Notes under the pieces: generated by a model
The model's database searches: none
Told to the model about the DNA's origin: nothing
Seen by the model: only the letters and a program-made list of their open reading frames with translations
In this document: in pieces, positions 42,950 through 52,569 of the stretch
Position numbering within the stretch: the stretch's first letter is position 1
Layout: every line of letters begins with the position of its first letter
NCBI RefSeq assembly: GCF_022690765.1
Contig: NZ_JALCZA010000022.1
Span: 1-60,067 of the forward strand
DNA length: 60,067 nt
From: Anaeromyxobacter oryzisoli
GTDB lineage: Bacteria > Myxococcota > Myxococcia > Myxococcales > Anaeromyxobacteraceae
Direction: 5' to 3'
Translations under genes and position numbers: made by a program

Positions 42950-45727
42950 ATGACGGTGACCTGTCGCTGCTCGGGGTTGCGAAGGATCGCTCCGAGATGT
43001 GGAGCGATCGCGTGGTTCGTCTTCGCCTCCGCGGCGCTCGCGCTGCCCGCCGGCGACCCGACCCCGGGAACTCTCGCGCCGCTCGTCGTGATCGTCTCGC
43101 CGATGGACGGCGCCGTCGTCGGCCGGAGCGCCCGGATCCAGGCGCGGGTCCAGAGCCCGTCGGGCGTCGCCGCGATCTCCTCCGTGTCGGTGTCGATCGC
43201 CGGCGCGAGCACGTCCACGTCCACCGTCTCCCTCGCGCGCAACCCGAGCTCGGTCCTCGGCGCGGACCGCGGCGTCTACGAGGCGATCGTCCAGCTCGCG
43301 CCGGGCCGCTACACGCTCGTCGCGAGCGCGACGGACACGGCGGCGCGCTCGACGAGCTCCGCCGCGGTGTCGGTGGTCGCGAACGCCGACGGGGGCGACG
43401 GCTACCTGCTCGTGCGCGAAGACTCGAGCCCGCTCTGCACCGCGTGCCACGCGCTCCCCGACCACGGCAGCGAGGCCGCCGGCCGCGCGTACGGTGCGTG
43501 GACCACCACCTGCCGCGACTGCCACGCGACGCACGGGACCCGGAACACGCACCTCGTCCGCGAGACCATCACGCCGCCGTGGGTCGCCGGCGCCGAGGCT
43601 CCGCAGCCGCGGCCCGTCCGGCTCTCGAAGAGGAACGGCTACGCCGCGGCGGGCGGCCCGACCCGGCCCGGAGACGCGAGCTTCGCCAACGGGGACGGGA
43701 GCGGGCCCTGCCAGGTCTGCCACACGCGCACCTCGCGCTGGCGGGCGGACGGGACGGCGGACGCCGTCCACCTCGGCGATTGCGCCTTCTGCCACCGCCA
43801 CCAGACGGGGATGAAGGCTCGCTGCGAGGACTGCCATCCCGCGCCCCCGAGCACCGGCGCGCACGCCGCGCACCATGGACCGTCGGCGCCGTCGCCGCCG
43901 TTCCCCAGCGACCCGCGCCCGCTCGGGTGCGGGAGCTGCCATCCGGTCGATCCCGCGCTGCACGGCGACGGCGTCCAGCAGGTGACGCTCGATCCGGACC
44001 TGGTCCTCCCCGGAGGGACGAGGACCGCGGGGGCTCGGATCGCCGGATCGTCCACGGCGACGAGCTGCACCGTCGCCTGCCACTTCCCGCTCGGCGCGCC
44101 CGCGCCGGCGCAGGCCGTGACATGGAGCGACGCGGGCCCGCTCCCCTGCACCTCCTGCCACGCGAGGATCGACCCGGGCGGCCTCGAGCCCGGGCCGCGG
44201 GCGGGCCCGTCGCTCCACGATCCCGTCTTCTCCGAGGCGCGGCCCGCGAGCGGCGAGCCCACCACCTGCTGGTCCTGCCACGACTCCGCCTCGCACGACG
44301 CGACGCACCTGACGGGCGACGCGGGCCTCCTGAGCAGCGGCACCGTGAACGCGACCTGCATCGCCTGCCACTCCCCGCCGTCCGGTCCGTCCGCCGGGGC
44401 GCCGGGACAGGTGCTGCACCGGGGCTCCGACGCGGCGACGTCGTGGACGCCGCCGGTGCTGCCCGGATGGAGCGAGGAGACGCTCGACGCGACGATCGGC
44501 GACTTCCACGGCGGGCGCCGCGGGACCTGCTTCGACCCGAACAAGGGCCCCGTGCCCTGCGCCCCGACCACCACGCCGACCGGCTTCGGCGGGACGCTCC
44601 TGGCGCCCTATTACCGTGGGTATCCGGCCATGCCGTGCACGACGTGCCACGCCGGGCACGCGAGCCGGAACGCCTTCATGCTCGCGCCCGTGGTGAACGG
44701 CACGACGATCCCGGCCGGCTCCATCGACCGGGCGGGGGTCGGCGCCGAGAAGCTGTGCGAGGCGTGTCACGCGGGCGGCCGCCACGATCGGTGCACAGGT
44801 TGCCACACGAACGCGTACGCCTGCGACGACTACGGTCAGTGCTGGATGGACTCCGCTGCCACGCACGTCGATCCGGCGCCCGCCGGCAGCGCCTGCTTCT
44901 TCTGCCACGGCCACGAAGGGATGACGACGGCCTGGCGGTCGCCGTTCGGGCCGCATGGCGTGAGCGGCACGGACTGCGGCCACTGTCACGCGAGCGGCTG
45001 GGCGAACTCCCCGAGCGATCCACCCTTGACCGTGCCGCCGAGCTACACCGCGCCCTTGCTGGGGACCGGCTCGATGAGCGTGAGCGGGATCACCTCGTCC
45101 AGCGCGAACCTCGCCTGGTACACGACCAAGAACGCCTCGAGCCAGGTCGAGTACGGCGTCGGGATGCCGAACTACGTCACGGGGAGCACGGCGCTGACCA
45201 CGACGCACTCGGTGGCGCTCTCCGGGCTCGCTCCCGGGACGACCTACGTCTGGCGCGCGCGCAGCGTGGACGCGCACCGGAACGTGCTCCGCACCTCCCT
45301 CTCCACGTTCACGACGATCGCGGAGGGAGGCGTGCCCCATCCCGACATCGTGAAGACGGGCTCCGTCACGGTGGAGGCGCCGCAGACGACGACGGCCGCG
45401 GCCTTGCAGTGGTACCCGGTGGCCTCGCCGACCGGCAATCCCGTCGAGTACCGGGTGCAGCTCGCGTCCGACACGACGTTCACGACGCTCCTGAACGGCT
45501 CCCCGCCCGACTCCGGCTGGATCTCCGGCGCGCCCACGATCTACTTCGGCAAGCCGGTCCTGTACTTCCAGGTCACGCTCACGAACCTGCCGCTGGACGA
45601 CTGCGGTTCGTTCACCCCCAACTCCTACTACTGGCGCGTGAAGGCGCGCGACTCGATCACGGGGGTCGAGTCGGACTGGTCGGCCGTCGATCTCTTCTGG
45701 GCGTGGTCCTACCTCCCGTACTGCTGA
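42950..45727 (+). CDS. Multiheme c-type cytochrome with 14 CxxCH sites and Fn3-like domains
   Basis: 925 residues. The signal peptide includes IAWFVFASAALALPAG. An Ig-like domain (about 43-145) precedes the heme part. Fourteen CxxCH sites run from C163 to C676 (CTACH, CRDCH, CQVCH, CAFCH, CEDCH, CGSCH, CTSCH, CWSCH, CIACH, CTTCH, CEACH, CTGCH, CFFCH, CGHCH); CTVACH adds one with an extra residue. Two fibronectin-III-like domains follow (about 700-800 and 815-920). It should carry electrons outside the cytoplasm, perhaps to metals. The partner is unknown. Confidence 0.92.
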   Translation: MTVTCRCSGLRRIAPRCGAIAWFVFASAALALPAGDPTPGTLAPLVVIVSPMDGAVVGRSARIQARVQSPSGVAAISSVSVSIAGASTSTSTVSLARNPSSVLGADRGVYEAIVQLAPGRYTLVASATDTAARSTSSAAVSVVANADGGDGYLLVREDSSPLCTACHALPDHGSEAAGRAYGAWTTTCRDCHATHGTRNTHLVRETITPPWVAGAEAPQPRPVRLSKRNGYAAAGGPTRPGDASFANGDGSGPCQVCHTRTSRWRADGTADAVHLGDCAFCHRHQTGMKARCEDCHPAPPSTGAHAAHHGPSAPSPPFPSDPRPLGCGSCHPVDPALHGDGVQQVTLDPDLVLPGGTRTAGARIAGSSTATSCTVACHFPLGAPAPAQAVTWSDAGPLPCTSCHARIDPGGLEPGPRAGPSLHDPVFSEARPASGEPTTCWSCHDSASHDATHLTGDAGLLSSGTVNATCIACHSPPSGPSAGAPGQVLHRGSDAATSWTPPVLPGWSEETLDATIGDFHGGRRGTCFDPNKGPVPCAPTTTPTGFGGTLLAPYYRGYPAMPCTTCHAGHASRNAFMLAPVVNGTTIPAGSIDRAGVGAEKLCEACHAGGRHDRCTGCHTNAYACDDYGQCWMDSAATHVDPAPAGSACFFCHGHEGMTTAWRSPFGPHGVSGTDCGHCHASGWANSPSDPPLTVPPSYTAPLLGTGSMSVSGITSSSANLAWYTTKNASSQVEYGVGMPNYVTGSTALTTTHSVALSGLAPGTTYVWRARSVDAHRNVLRTSLSTFTTIAEGGVPHPDIVKTGSVTVEAPQTTTAAALQWYPVASPTGNPVEYRVQLASDTTFTTLLNGSPPDSGWISGAPTIYFGKPVLYFQVTLTNLPLDDCGSFTPNSYYWRVKARDSITGVESDWSAVDLFWAWSYLPYC

Positions 45728-45787
45728 AGTCCGTAAGCTGGGCGGCTGCGTTCGCGATCAGGCTCGGGGCGCGTGCCTCGACCTCCG

Positions 45788-46654
45788 TCACGTCCGCATC
45801 CCCCACCGGCGGACGGTCCGCGCCTCGAGCTGGCGGAAGACGAGGTGCTCGACGGCGAGGCCGATCGACACCACGGTGACGAGGCCCGCGAACACCTGCG
45901 GCATGTCCAGCTCGCTCTTCTTCTCGTAGATGAACCAGCCCAGGCCGCCGCGGCCCGAGCTGACGCCGAAGACCAGCTCGGCGGCGATGAGGGTCCGCCA
46001 CGCGAACGCCCACCCGACCTTCAGGCCCGTGAGCAGGTGCGGCGACGCCGCCGGGACCAGGATCCGCAGCGCGAGCAGCGGCCCGCGCAGGCCGTAGTTC
46101 CGGCCCACCATCCGCAGCGTCGGGGAGACGCTCGAGAACCCGGCGTGCGCGTTCAGCGCGACCGGCCACACGACCGAGTGCACGAGCACGAAGACGATGC
46201 TCCCCGCGCCGATCCCGAACCAGAGCAGGGCGAGGGGCAGGAGGGCCACCGCGGGCAGCGGGTTCAGCATCGCGGTGAGCAGCTCGAGGAGCTCCGCGCC
46301 GATCCGCGTCCCGGCGGCGGCGAAGGCGAGGACCGCGGCGAGCCCGACGCCGCCCGCGTACCCCATCAGCAGGAGCTTCAGCGAGATCGCCACGCGCCCG
46401 GGGAGCTCCCCGTCCCGCACCGACTGGACGAGCGCGCGCACGGTGTCCGAGAGGGTCGGCACGAGCAGCGGGTTCGCGAGCTGCCGCGCGTACCCCTCCC
46501 AAGCCGCCGCGAGGAGCGCGAGCAGCAGGAGCTTGCGGACCCAGGTCCGGTTCGCGACCGCCGCGAGGCGTGACCACGGCGACGCGACTGCCGCGGGCCC
46601 GGTGACGCCGGGGGGATCGGTGGGGACGGCGGCGAGGTGCGGTGCGGTGCTCAT
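45788..46654 (-). CDS. ABC transporter permease, NitT/TauT type
   Basis: 288 residues, with six or so spans and the permease coupling loop ([20 protein letters not shown]). This is the SsuC/TauC/NrtB form for sulphonate, taurine, nitrate or thiamine-precursor uptake. It is the last gene of a five-gene operon and overlaps the ATPase gene by 4 bases. The N-terminal 35 residues are Pro/Ala-rich. Confidence 0.9.
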   Translation of the reverse strand: MSTAPHLAAVPTDPPGVTGPAAVASPWSRLAAVANRTWVRKLLLLALLAAAWEGYARQLANPLLVPTLSDTVRALVQSVRDGELPGRVAISLKLLLMGYAGGVGLAAVLAFAAAGTRIGAELLELLTAMLNPLPAVALLPLALLWFGIGAGSIVFVLVHSVVWPVALNAHAGFSSVSPTLRMVGRNYGLRGPLLALRILVPAASPHLLTGLKVGWAFAWRTLIAAELVFGVSSGRGGLGWFIYEKKSELDMPQVFAGLVTVVSIGLAVEHLVFRQLEARTVRRWGMRT

Positions 46655-47436
46655 ATGCTCCAGTCCTCGAGGGCGTCGAAGACGAGCGCGCGGACCCGGG
46701 CCTGCGCGTCATGCGCGTCGCCGGCGAGCGCGCCCTCGCCGACGCGGAGATCGGCCCGGACGCGGCCGGGGTGCGCGGAGAGGAGGATGACCCGGCTGCC
46801 GACCCGCACCGCCTCGGCGATGTCGTGCGTGACGAAGAGCAGGGTGAAGCGCGCCTCGCGCCAGAGCTCGAGGAGCTCCTCCTGCATCCGCTCGCGCGTG
46901 AGCGCGTCGAGCGCGCCGAACGGCTCGTCCATGAGGACGATCTCCGGCTGAAGCGCGAGGCAGCGCGCGATGGCGACCCGCTGCTTCATCCCGCCGGAGA
47001 GCTCGTGCGGGTACGCGTGCGCGAACGGCGCGAGGCCGACGCGGCGGACGTGATCGCGCGCGCGCCGCTCCGCCTCCGCGCGGCGGAGCCCCCGGGCGGT
47101 CCGGAGGGCGAACACGACGTTCTCGTGGACGGTCTTCCAGGGCAGGAGCTGATCGAACCCCTGGAACACGACGATCCGGTCCGGCCCCGGCGAGACGAGC
47201 GCGCGGCCGTGGAGCGAGATGCGCCCCGCGGCCGGGGGGAGGAAGCCCGCGACCGCCTTGAGGAGCGTGGACTTCCCGCAGCCGGACGGGCCGAGGAGCG
47301 CGACCCGCTCGCCCGCCTCGACCTGGAACCCGACGCCCTCGGTGGCCACCACGCGGCGCCCGCCGCTCCGGTACTCCAGCGTCACGCCGGCGAGATCGAG
47401 GAGCGGCGCGCCGGCGAGCGTCATCGCCGTCGCCAT
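46651..47436 (-). CDS. ABC transporter ATPase, NitT/TauT type
   Basis: 261 residues. Walker [11 protein letters not shown]-loop [14 protein letters not shown], signature LSGGMKQR, Walker [13 protein letters not shown] and the switch His in FVTHDIAEA. This is the SsuB/TauB form. It begins one base after the binding-protein stop and overlaps the permease start, so the three are translated together. Confidence 0.94.
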   Translation of the reverse strand: MATAMTLAGAPLLDLAGVTLEYRSGGRRVVATEGVGFQVEAGERVALLGPSGCGKSTLLKAVAGFLPPAAGRISLHGRALVSPGPDRIVVFQGFDQLLPWKTVHENVVFALRTARGLRRAEAERRARDHVRRVGLAPFAHAYPHELSGGMKQRVAIARCLALQPEIVLMDEPFGALDALTRERMQEELLELWREARFTLLFVTHDIAEAVRVGSRVILLSAHPGRVRADLRVGEGALAGDAHDAQARVRALVFDALEDWSI

Positions 47437-47437
47437 C

Positions 47438-48445
47438 TCAGCTCCCCGGCTGCGCGTGGACGGTGGGGAAGAAGAGGTCGCGCCAGCTCTTCGGGCGCGC
47501 CGGCGCCGTGCCGATCCGCGCCATGAAGTCCGCGAACACGCCGACGCGCTCCGGGGTGGTCGTGTACCGCACGGCCGGGTCCTGGACCTGCGCCAGCACG
47601 CTGGCGAGCGGCTCCTTCGAGCCGCTGACGCGGAGGTAGGTCTCCGCCGCCGCGCGAGGGTTCTTCGCGATCCAGGCCACCGCGTCCTGCAGGGCGGCGA
47701 ACACGACCGCGAACGTCCTCGGGTTGGCGTTCGCGAACGCCTCGGTCGAGGAGAGCACGTTGAAGGTGTGCGGTCCCCCCAGGAGCTCGTACGAGGAGAG
47801 GACCGTCCGCACCCGACGATCCGCGAGCTCCTGCGCGACGAACGGCGGGCTCGCGACGTGCGCGGTGAGCTCGGAGCGGCCGGAGAGCAGCGCGGCCGCG
47901 GCGTCGGGGTGCTTGACGGCCACGGTGAGGCGGTCGAGGCGGCTCCACCCCGCCGCGCCGAAGGCCCGCTCGGCAGCGAGCTGGAGGACCACCGCCTGGA
48001 TGGAGACCTTCACCGACGGCAGGGCGATCCGGTCCTTCTCGCCGAAGTCCGCGACGGTCTTCACCGCCGGGTTCGTCGTGTTCACCACCACAGGGATCGA
48101 GTCGAGCGCGGCGACCCCCTTCACCTTGCCGCCCGTCCTCCCCCACAGCAGGACGAGCGGCGCGACGCCGGTCGCGATGTAGTCCACGCTGCCGGAGAGC
48201 AGCGCGTCGTTCGAGGCGACCCCGCCCCCGAGCACCGCCCAGGTGACCTTCACGTCCCCGAGCCCGGCCTGCGCGGCGCGGTGCTCGATGAGCTTCTGGT
48301 CCTCGAGCACGAGGAGCGGCAGATACCCGAGGCCGTATTGCCGCGCGATGCGGATCTCCTTCACCTCGGCGCGGGGAGCCCCGGGGAGGGCGAGCGCGGC
48401 GAGGGCGAGCAGCGCGGGCAGGATCTTCCTTCGGTGTGGCGTCAT
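47438..48445 (-). CDS. ABC transporter substrate-binding protein, NitT/TauT type
   Basis: 335 residues. The signal peptide is [18 protein letters not shown]. The fold pattern [20 protein letters not shown] with [20 protein letters not shown] is that of the SsuA/TauA/NrtA group. The ligand may be a small sulphonate, nitrate-like anion or aromatic. It follows the split-barrel gene by 18 bases in the operon with a radical SAM enzyme, which hints that the ligand is a cofactor precursor or modified metabolite. Confidence 0.92.
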   Translation of the reverse strand: MTPHRRKILPALLALAALALPGAPRAEVKEIRIARQYGLGYLPLLVLEDQKLIEHRAAQAGLGDVKVTWAVLGGGVASNDALLSGSVDYIATGVAPLVLLWGRTGGKVKGVAALDSIPVVVNTTNPAVKTVADFGEKDRIALPSVKVSIQAVVLQLAAERAFGAAGWSRLDRLTVAVKHPDAAAALLSGRSELTAHVASPPFVAQELADRRVRTVLSSYELLGGPHTFNVLSSTEAFANANPRTFAVVFAALQDAVAWIAKNPRAAAETYLRVSGSKEPLASVLAQVQDPAVRYTTTPERVGVFADFMARIGTAPARPKSWRDLFFPTVHAQPGS

Positions 48446-48463
48446 GGAGCCTCCTGGCTCGCG

Positions 48464-48928
48464 CTAGCGCGCGAGCCGATCGAGGTGGGTGAGGAAGGGC
48501 CGCTCCGCCTCCTGGCGGGCACGGCGGACGTCGTGGGTGAGCTCGGTGACCTCGCGCGGCTCGATGAGCCACACCGCGGCGAGGTCGTCCTCGGGGGCGC
48601 GCGCCCGCAGCGCCTCGTACTGGCGGCGGAACTCGGGCCCGGCGACGAGCGCCTTCACGGGGACGCCGACGATCTCGAACGCCTCCGCGCCGCGCTGCAC
48701 CGTGACCGCCACCGGGCGGTCGAACCAGAGGCTCGCGACGAGGTTCCGCTGCGTGCCGGAGCTCTCGAGCCGCTCCAGGTGGACGAGGCGGCCGTCGTCG
48801 TCGAGGTGGATGGACGGGGCTACGGTGGCGTGCGGCCGTCCCGAGCGATCGCTGGTGGCGAGGATCTTCACCGTCGCGGCGTCGGCGAGCAGCGCCGGGA
48901 TCCGCGGGTCGAGGGAGGTGGCGGTCAT
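48464..48928 (-). CDS. Pyridoxamine-5'-phosphate-oxidase-like split-barrel protein
   Basis: 154 residues. The FMN-binding split barrel is seen in VKILATSDRSGRPHATVAPS, LVHLERLESSGTQRNLVASL WFDRPVAVTVQ and FEIVGVPV. Members reduce or oxidise flavin-linked substrates or bind heme or F420; the exact role here is unknown. Its ATG overlaps the radical SAM stop by 4 bases, so the two are coupled. It lies between that enzyme and the transporter genes. Confidence 0.85.
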   Translation of the reverse strand: MTATSLDPRIPALLADAATVKILATSDRSGRPHATVAPSIHLDDDGRLVHLERLESSGTQRNLVASLWFDRPVAVTVQRGAEAFEIVGVPVKALVAGPEFRRQYEALRARAPEDDLAAVWLIEPREVTELTHDVRRARQEAERPFLTHLDRLAR

Positions 48929-50202
48929 GGTCGGAGGAGCCTCGAGAGATCGGTGTCCGGGTGGTTGCCGCAGTGCCGGTAGTCGTCGAAGTCGATGGGG
49001 AGCCCGTAGCGAGCGCGGAGGCCGTGGAGCCCCTCCGCGAGCGCGACGTAGTAGTCGAGGGACGCGTTGCGTTGTCCCGCGAGCGCGGTGCCCGGGCGCG
49101 GCGACCACACGATGAAGACCGTGCTGACGCCGCGCGAGGCGAGCTCCTCCGCCTCGTCGAGCGTTCGCCGCAGCCCCTCCTCCTCGGTGGCGAAGCCGTG
49201 TGGGCGCGCCAGCTCGACCCCGGCGACGATGCCGGTGTCGACCCGGCCGCGGCCGAAGACGTCCACGGCGCGCACGAGCCGCTCCTTCCACTCGCGGTAC
49301 CCCACCCAGCGCGCCTTGCCCGGGCAGATCCACGAGAACAGGCGCTCGTCGAGCACCTCGAGATCGGCGGTGTAGCTCGTGAGGCCGGTCTCGCGCCGCA
49401 GCCGCTCGAGCTGCGCCGGCTCGAAGGCGGTGCCGATGAGCTGGCTCGGGAAGCGCGGCGTGCGGAAGGAGGCGCCGATCGCCCGGAGGATCTCGACGTA
49501 GTAGTCGACCTCCGCGTCGAACGGGCGCGCGCCGCGGGTGTTCGAGCCGGCGGTGATGCAGATCCCCACGAACCGGCCGGGCTCGCGCAGCGCCTCGGCG
49601 ACGGTCTCGCGGACGTCCTCGGGATCGAGGCGGGCCGGGATGCCGAGGTCGTCCTTCCCCTTCCGGAGCTGCGGGACGATGTCGCAGAAGAGGCAGCCCT
49701 CGCCGTCGTTCCAGAAGTGGCAGTGGCGGTACGGGAAGACGTTGAGCCGCTGCGGGCGCGCGCTCACCACGAACTTCATCGGCAGCCCGGAGCGGGTCCG
49801 CTTCGCGTAGTAGTCCGGGCGCGGCCAGTACTCGACCTCCTCGATGGGCGCGCCGCCGTCCACCAGCGCGAGGCGGCCGTCCACGTGGTCCACGACGTAC
49901 GGCCGCTGCTCGAGCGGGGTGGGGGTCGTGATGATCGAGCTGCCGTCCCGGAGCAGGAGCGACTCCGGGCGCGGCGCGATCCGCCCGTCGCGCGCGCCGA
50001 AGATGTGCGTGCCGGTGACGGAGTGGCGCTCGGGATCGAGGAGCGCGAGCGCGCGGTCGGTGTAGTGGACGCCCCGCCGCTGGACGTCGGTCTTCAGCAC
50101 GACGAGGCGGGGGACGTCGGGGTGCCTCGCGCAGACGGAGGCGAGCTCCGATGCGCCTTGCACGGGGTGCAGGGGGGTCGCCTGCGCGATCGCGGTGGAC
50201 AT
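48925..50202 (-). CDS. Radical SAM protein with unusual CX8CX2C motif
   Basis: 425 residues. The iron-sulphur site reads YRHCHFWNDGEGCLFCD: C161, C170 and C173 with spacing CX8CX2C instead of CX3CX2C. The SAM-binding glycine region (GICITAGSNTRGAR) and a TIM-barrel order of strands follow (LEVLDERLFSWICPGKARWV). An N-terminal domain of about 140 residues precedes the core. It is the first gene of the operon; ATG at 50202 is preferred, and one three codons earlier is possible. Its substrate is unknown but is likely linked to what the transporter brings in. Confidence 0.88.
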   Translation of the reverse strand: MSTAIAQATPLHPVQGASELASVCARHPDVPRLVVLKTDVQRRGVHYTDRALALLDPERHSVTGTHIFGARDGRIAPRPESLLLRDGSSIITTPTPLEQRPYVVDHVDGRLALVDGGAPIEEVEYWPRPDYYAKRTRSGLPMKFVVSARPQRLNVFPYRHCHFWNDGEGCLFCDIVPQLRKGKDDLGIPARLDPEDVRETVAEALREPGRFVGICITAGSNTRGARPFDAEVDYYVEILRAIGASFRTPRFPSQLIGTAFEPAQLERLRRETGLTSYTADLEVLDERLFSWICPGKARWVGYREWKERLVRAVDVFGRGRVDTGIVAGVELARPHGFATEEEGLRRTLDEAEELASRGVSTVFIVWSPRPGTALAGQRNASLDYYVALAEGLHGLRARYGLPIDFDDYRHCGNHPDTDLSRLLRP

Positions 50203-50337
50203 GCGACGCATCTTAGATAACGGAGGCGCGGCTTGTAAAGCGGAGAACTGGTGCGCTCGAATCGACGAATCGCCGTTGATCAGCGGGTGCGGCGTGGCGT
50301 CACGTCCGTGAAAGCGGACGACGCGGAGGTTGCGGGC

Positions 50338-52467
50338 TCACCGCGCCGCCCGGCGCGAGAGGATCACGAGCGACCGCGCCTCGACGCGCACGGTGCCGCG
50401 CGCCTCGACGAGATCGCGCTTCGCGTCCGACGCGCCGGCGGTGTCGGCGAGGATCTCCCACGCCTGGCCCCACTCCACCTCGGGGAGCCGGTAGGTGACC
50501 GGCTCGAAGTGGGCGTTCATCAGGACGAGCAGCGTGTCCCCGACGATCCGCTCGCCGCGCTCGTCGGGCGTGTCGATGGTGTCGCCGCCGAGGAGGAACG
50601 CGACGGAGCGCGCGAAGGGCTCGTCCCAGTCCTGGCGCGTCATCTCGGTCCCGTCCGGCCGGAACCAGGCGAGGTCCTTGAGCGAGGAGTCGGAGAGGTG
50701 CGCGCCGCGGAAGAACCGGCGCCGCTGCAGCACCGGCTGGGAGAGGCGGAGCCGGATCAGCCGCCGCGTGAAGCCGAGCAGCGCCCCGGCGCGGTCGTCG
50801 AGGTCCCAGTCGAGCCAGGAGAGCTCGTCGTCGTGGCAGTACGCGTTGTTGTTCCCGCCCTGCGTCTTCCCCATCTCGTCGCCGGCGGCGATCATCGGGA
50901 CGCCCTGCGAGACGAGCAGCGTCGCGAGCATGTTCCGCATCTGCCGGTCCCGGAGGGCGATCACGGCGGGGTCGTCGGTCGGCCCCTCGACGCCGCAGTT
51001 CCAGGAGTAGTTCGCGTCGGTGCCGTCGCGGTCGTCCTCGAGGTTCGCCTCGTTGTGCTTGCGGTCGTAGGACACGAGATCGCGCAGCGTGAAGCCGTCG
51101 TGGGAGGTGACGAAGTTCACGCCCGCGAAGATCTTCCGCCCCGCCGCCTCGTACAGGTCCGCCGACCCGGTGAGCCGGTAGCCCATCTCGCCCGTCTGGT
51201 CCTCGTCCCCCTTCCAGAACCGGCGCACCACGTCGCGGTACTTCCCATTCCACTCCGACCAGTTCACCGGGAACGCGCCGACCTTGTAGCCGTCCGGCCC
51301 GAGGTCCCACGGCTCGGCGATGAGCTTCACGCGCTCGAGCACCGGGTCCTGGTACACGGCGACGAGGAAGCGCGAGGCCTCGTCGAACGACTCCGGGTCG
51401 CGGGCGAGCGTCACCGCCAGGTCGAAGCGGAAGCCGTCCACGTGCATCTCCTGCACCCAGTACCGGAGCGAGTCGAGGACGAGCCGGAGCGCCGCGGGGT
51501 TGGTGGTGTCGAGGGAGTTCCCGGTCCCGGTGTAGTCCAGGTAGTGCCGGGGCGACTCGGGCGAGAGCCGGTAGTAGCTGCGGTTGTCGAGCCCCTTGAG
51601 CGAGAGGGTGGGGCCGAGGTGGTTGCCCTCGCAGGTGTGGTTGTAGACGACGTCGAGGATCACCTCGATGCCGGCCCCGTGCAGCGCCTTCACCATGTCG
51701 CGGAACTCGCGCACCTGCTCCCCGCGCGAGCCGCTCGAGCAGTACCGCTGCTCCGGCGCGAAGTAGCCCAGGGTCGAGTACCCCCAGTAGTTGCGGAGCC
51801 CCTTCTCCTCCAGGAACGCCTCGTCGGCGGACTCGTGCACCGGGAGCAGCTCGACCGCCGTGACGCCGAGCCGGACGAGGTGGTCGAGGGCGGGCTTCGA
51901 GGCGAACCCCGCGTACGTCCCGCGCAGCTCCGGCGGGATCTCCGGGTGACGCTTCGTGAACCCGCGGACGTGGACCTCGTAGACGATCGAGCGGTGCCAG
52001 GGGGTGCGGGGCGGACGATCGTCTCCCCAGTCGTACGCGTCCCCCACCACCACGCCCCGCGGCATCGCCGCGGCGGAGTCCGCGTCGTCGTAGGCGAGGT
52101 CGCCCTCGGGGGCGCCGCGCCGGTAGCCGTACACCGGACCGCGCAGCTCGAGCTCGCCCGAGATGGCCCGCGCGTACGGGTCGAGCAGGAGCTTCGACGG
52201 GTTGAAGCGCGCCCCCGTCTCGGGCTCGTACGGACCGTACGCCCGGTAGCCGTACCGCGCGCCGACCCTCACGCCCGGGAGGTAGACGTGCCAGACGTAG
52301 CCGGTGCGCTCCGGCAGCCGCACCCGCGTCTCCGCGCCGTCGTCCGCGAAGAGGCACAGCTCCATCGCCTCGGCGTGGCGCGAGTAGACCGCGAAGTTGA
52401 CGCCCTCGCCCTCGGGGGTGGCTCCCAGGGGGAACGGACTTCCCGGACAGACACGCTCGACGCCCAT
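50338..52467 (-). CDS. glgX: Glycogen debranching enzyme, GlgX type
   Basis: 709 residues. A family-48 carbohydrate-binding domain comes first (PLGATPEGEGVNFAVYSRHA). The GH13 barrel has EVHVRGFTKRHP, DVVYNHTCEGNHLGPTLSLK, nucleophile Asp in VDGFRFDLA, acid Glu in LIAEPWDLG and FVTSHDGFTL. A C-terminal beta domain ends at ILSRRAA. It cuts alpha-1,6 branches left on glycogen after phosphorylase action. It stands as a single gene, with 102 bases before the next. Confidence 0.95.
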   Translation of the reverse strand: MGVERVCPGSPFPLGATPEGEGVNFAVYSRHAEAMELCLFADDGAETRVRLPERTGYVWHVYLPGVRVGARYGYRAYGPYEPETGARFNPSKLLLDPYARAISGELELRGPVYGYRRGAPEGDLAYDDADSAAAMPRGVVVGDAYDWGDDRPPRTPWHRSIVYEVHVRGFTKRHPEIPPELRGTYAGFASKPALDHLVRLGVTAVELLPVHESADEAFLEEKGLRNYWGYSTLGYFAPEQRYCSSGSRGEQVREFRDMVKALHGAGIEVILDVVYNHTCEGNHLGPTLSLKGLDNRSYYRLSPESPRHYLDYTGTGNSLDTTNPAALRLVLDSLRYWVQEMHVDGFRFDLAVTLARDPESFDEASRFLVAVYQDPVLERVKLIAEPWDLGPDGYKVGAFPVNWSEWNGKYRDVVRRFWKGDEDQTGEMGYRLTGSADLYEAAGRKIFAGVNFVTSHDGFTLRDLVSYDRKHNEANLEDDRDGTDANYSWNCGVEGPTDDPAVIALRDRQMRNMLATLLVSQGVPMIAAGDEMGKTQGGNNNAYCHDDELSWLDWDLDDRAGALLGFTRRLIRLRLSQPVLQRRRFFRGAHLSDSSLKDLAWFRPDGTEMTRQDWDEPFARSVAFLLGGDTIDTPDERGERIVGDTLLVLMNAHFEPVTYRLPEVEWGQAWEILADTAGASDAKRDLVEARGTVRVEARSLVILSRRAAR

Positions 52468-52569
52468 GACCGCTCCGCTCTCCAGGCCCGCTCCTCGAAC
52501 TTGGGGCGGGGGAGGGGCCGTCGCCAGCCGCGGCTCGCCCGGGGGGCGGGTGCGCGGCCGCCGCCCCGG

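Noticed and set aside
42455-45340. Long minus-strand ORF (961 codons) opposite the multiheme cytochrome
   Set aside because: It mirrors the GC-rich third positions of the real gene and is composed of Arg, Ala, Gly and Val repeats with no domain.
50203-50250. Promoter of the radical SAM operon (TTTACA and TTATCT words)
   Set aside because: The spacing between the words is about 13 bases, too short for a sigma-70 promoter, so I left it out.
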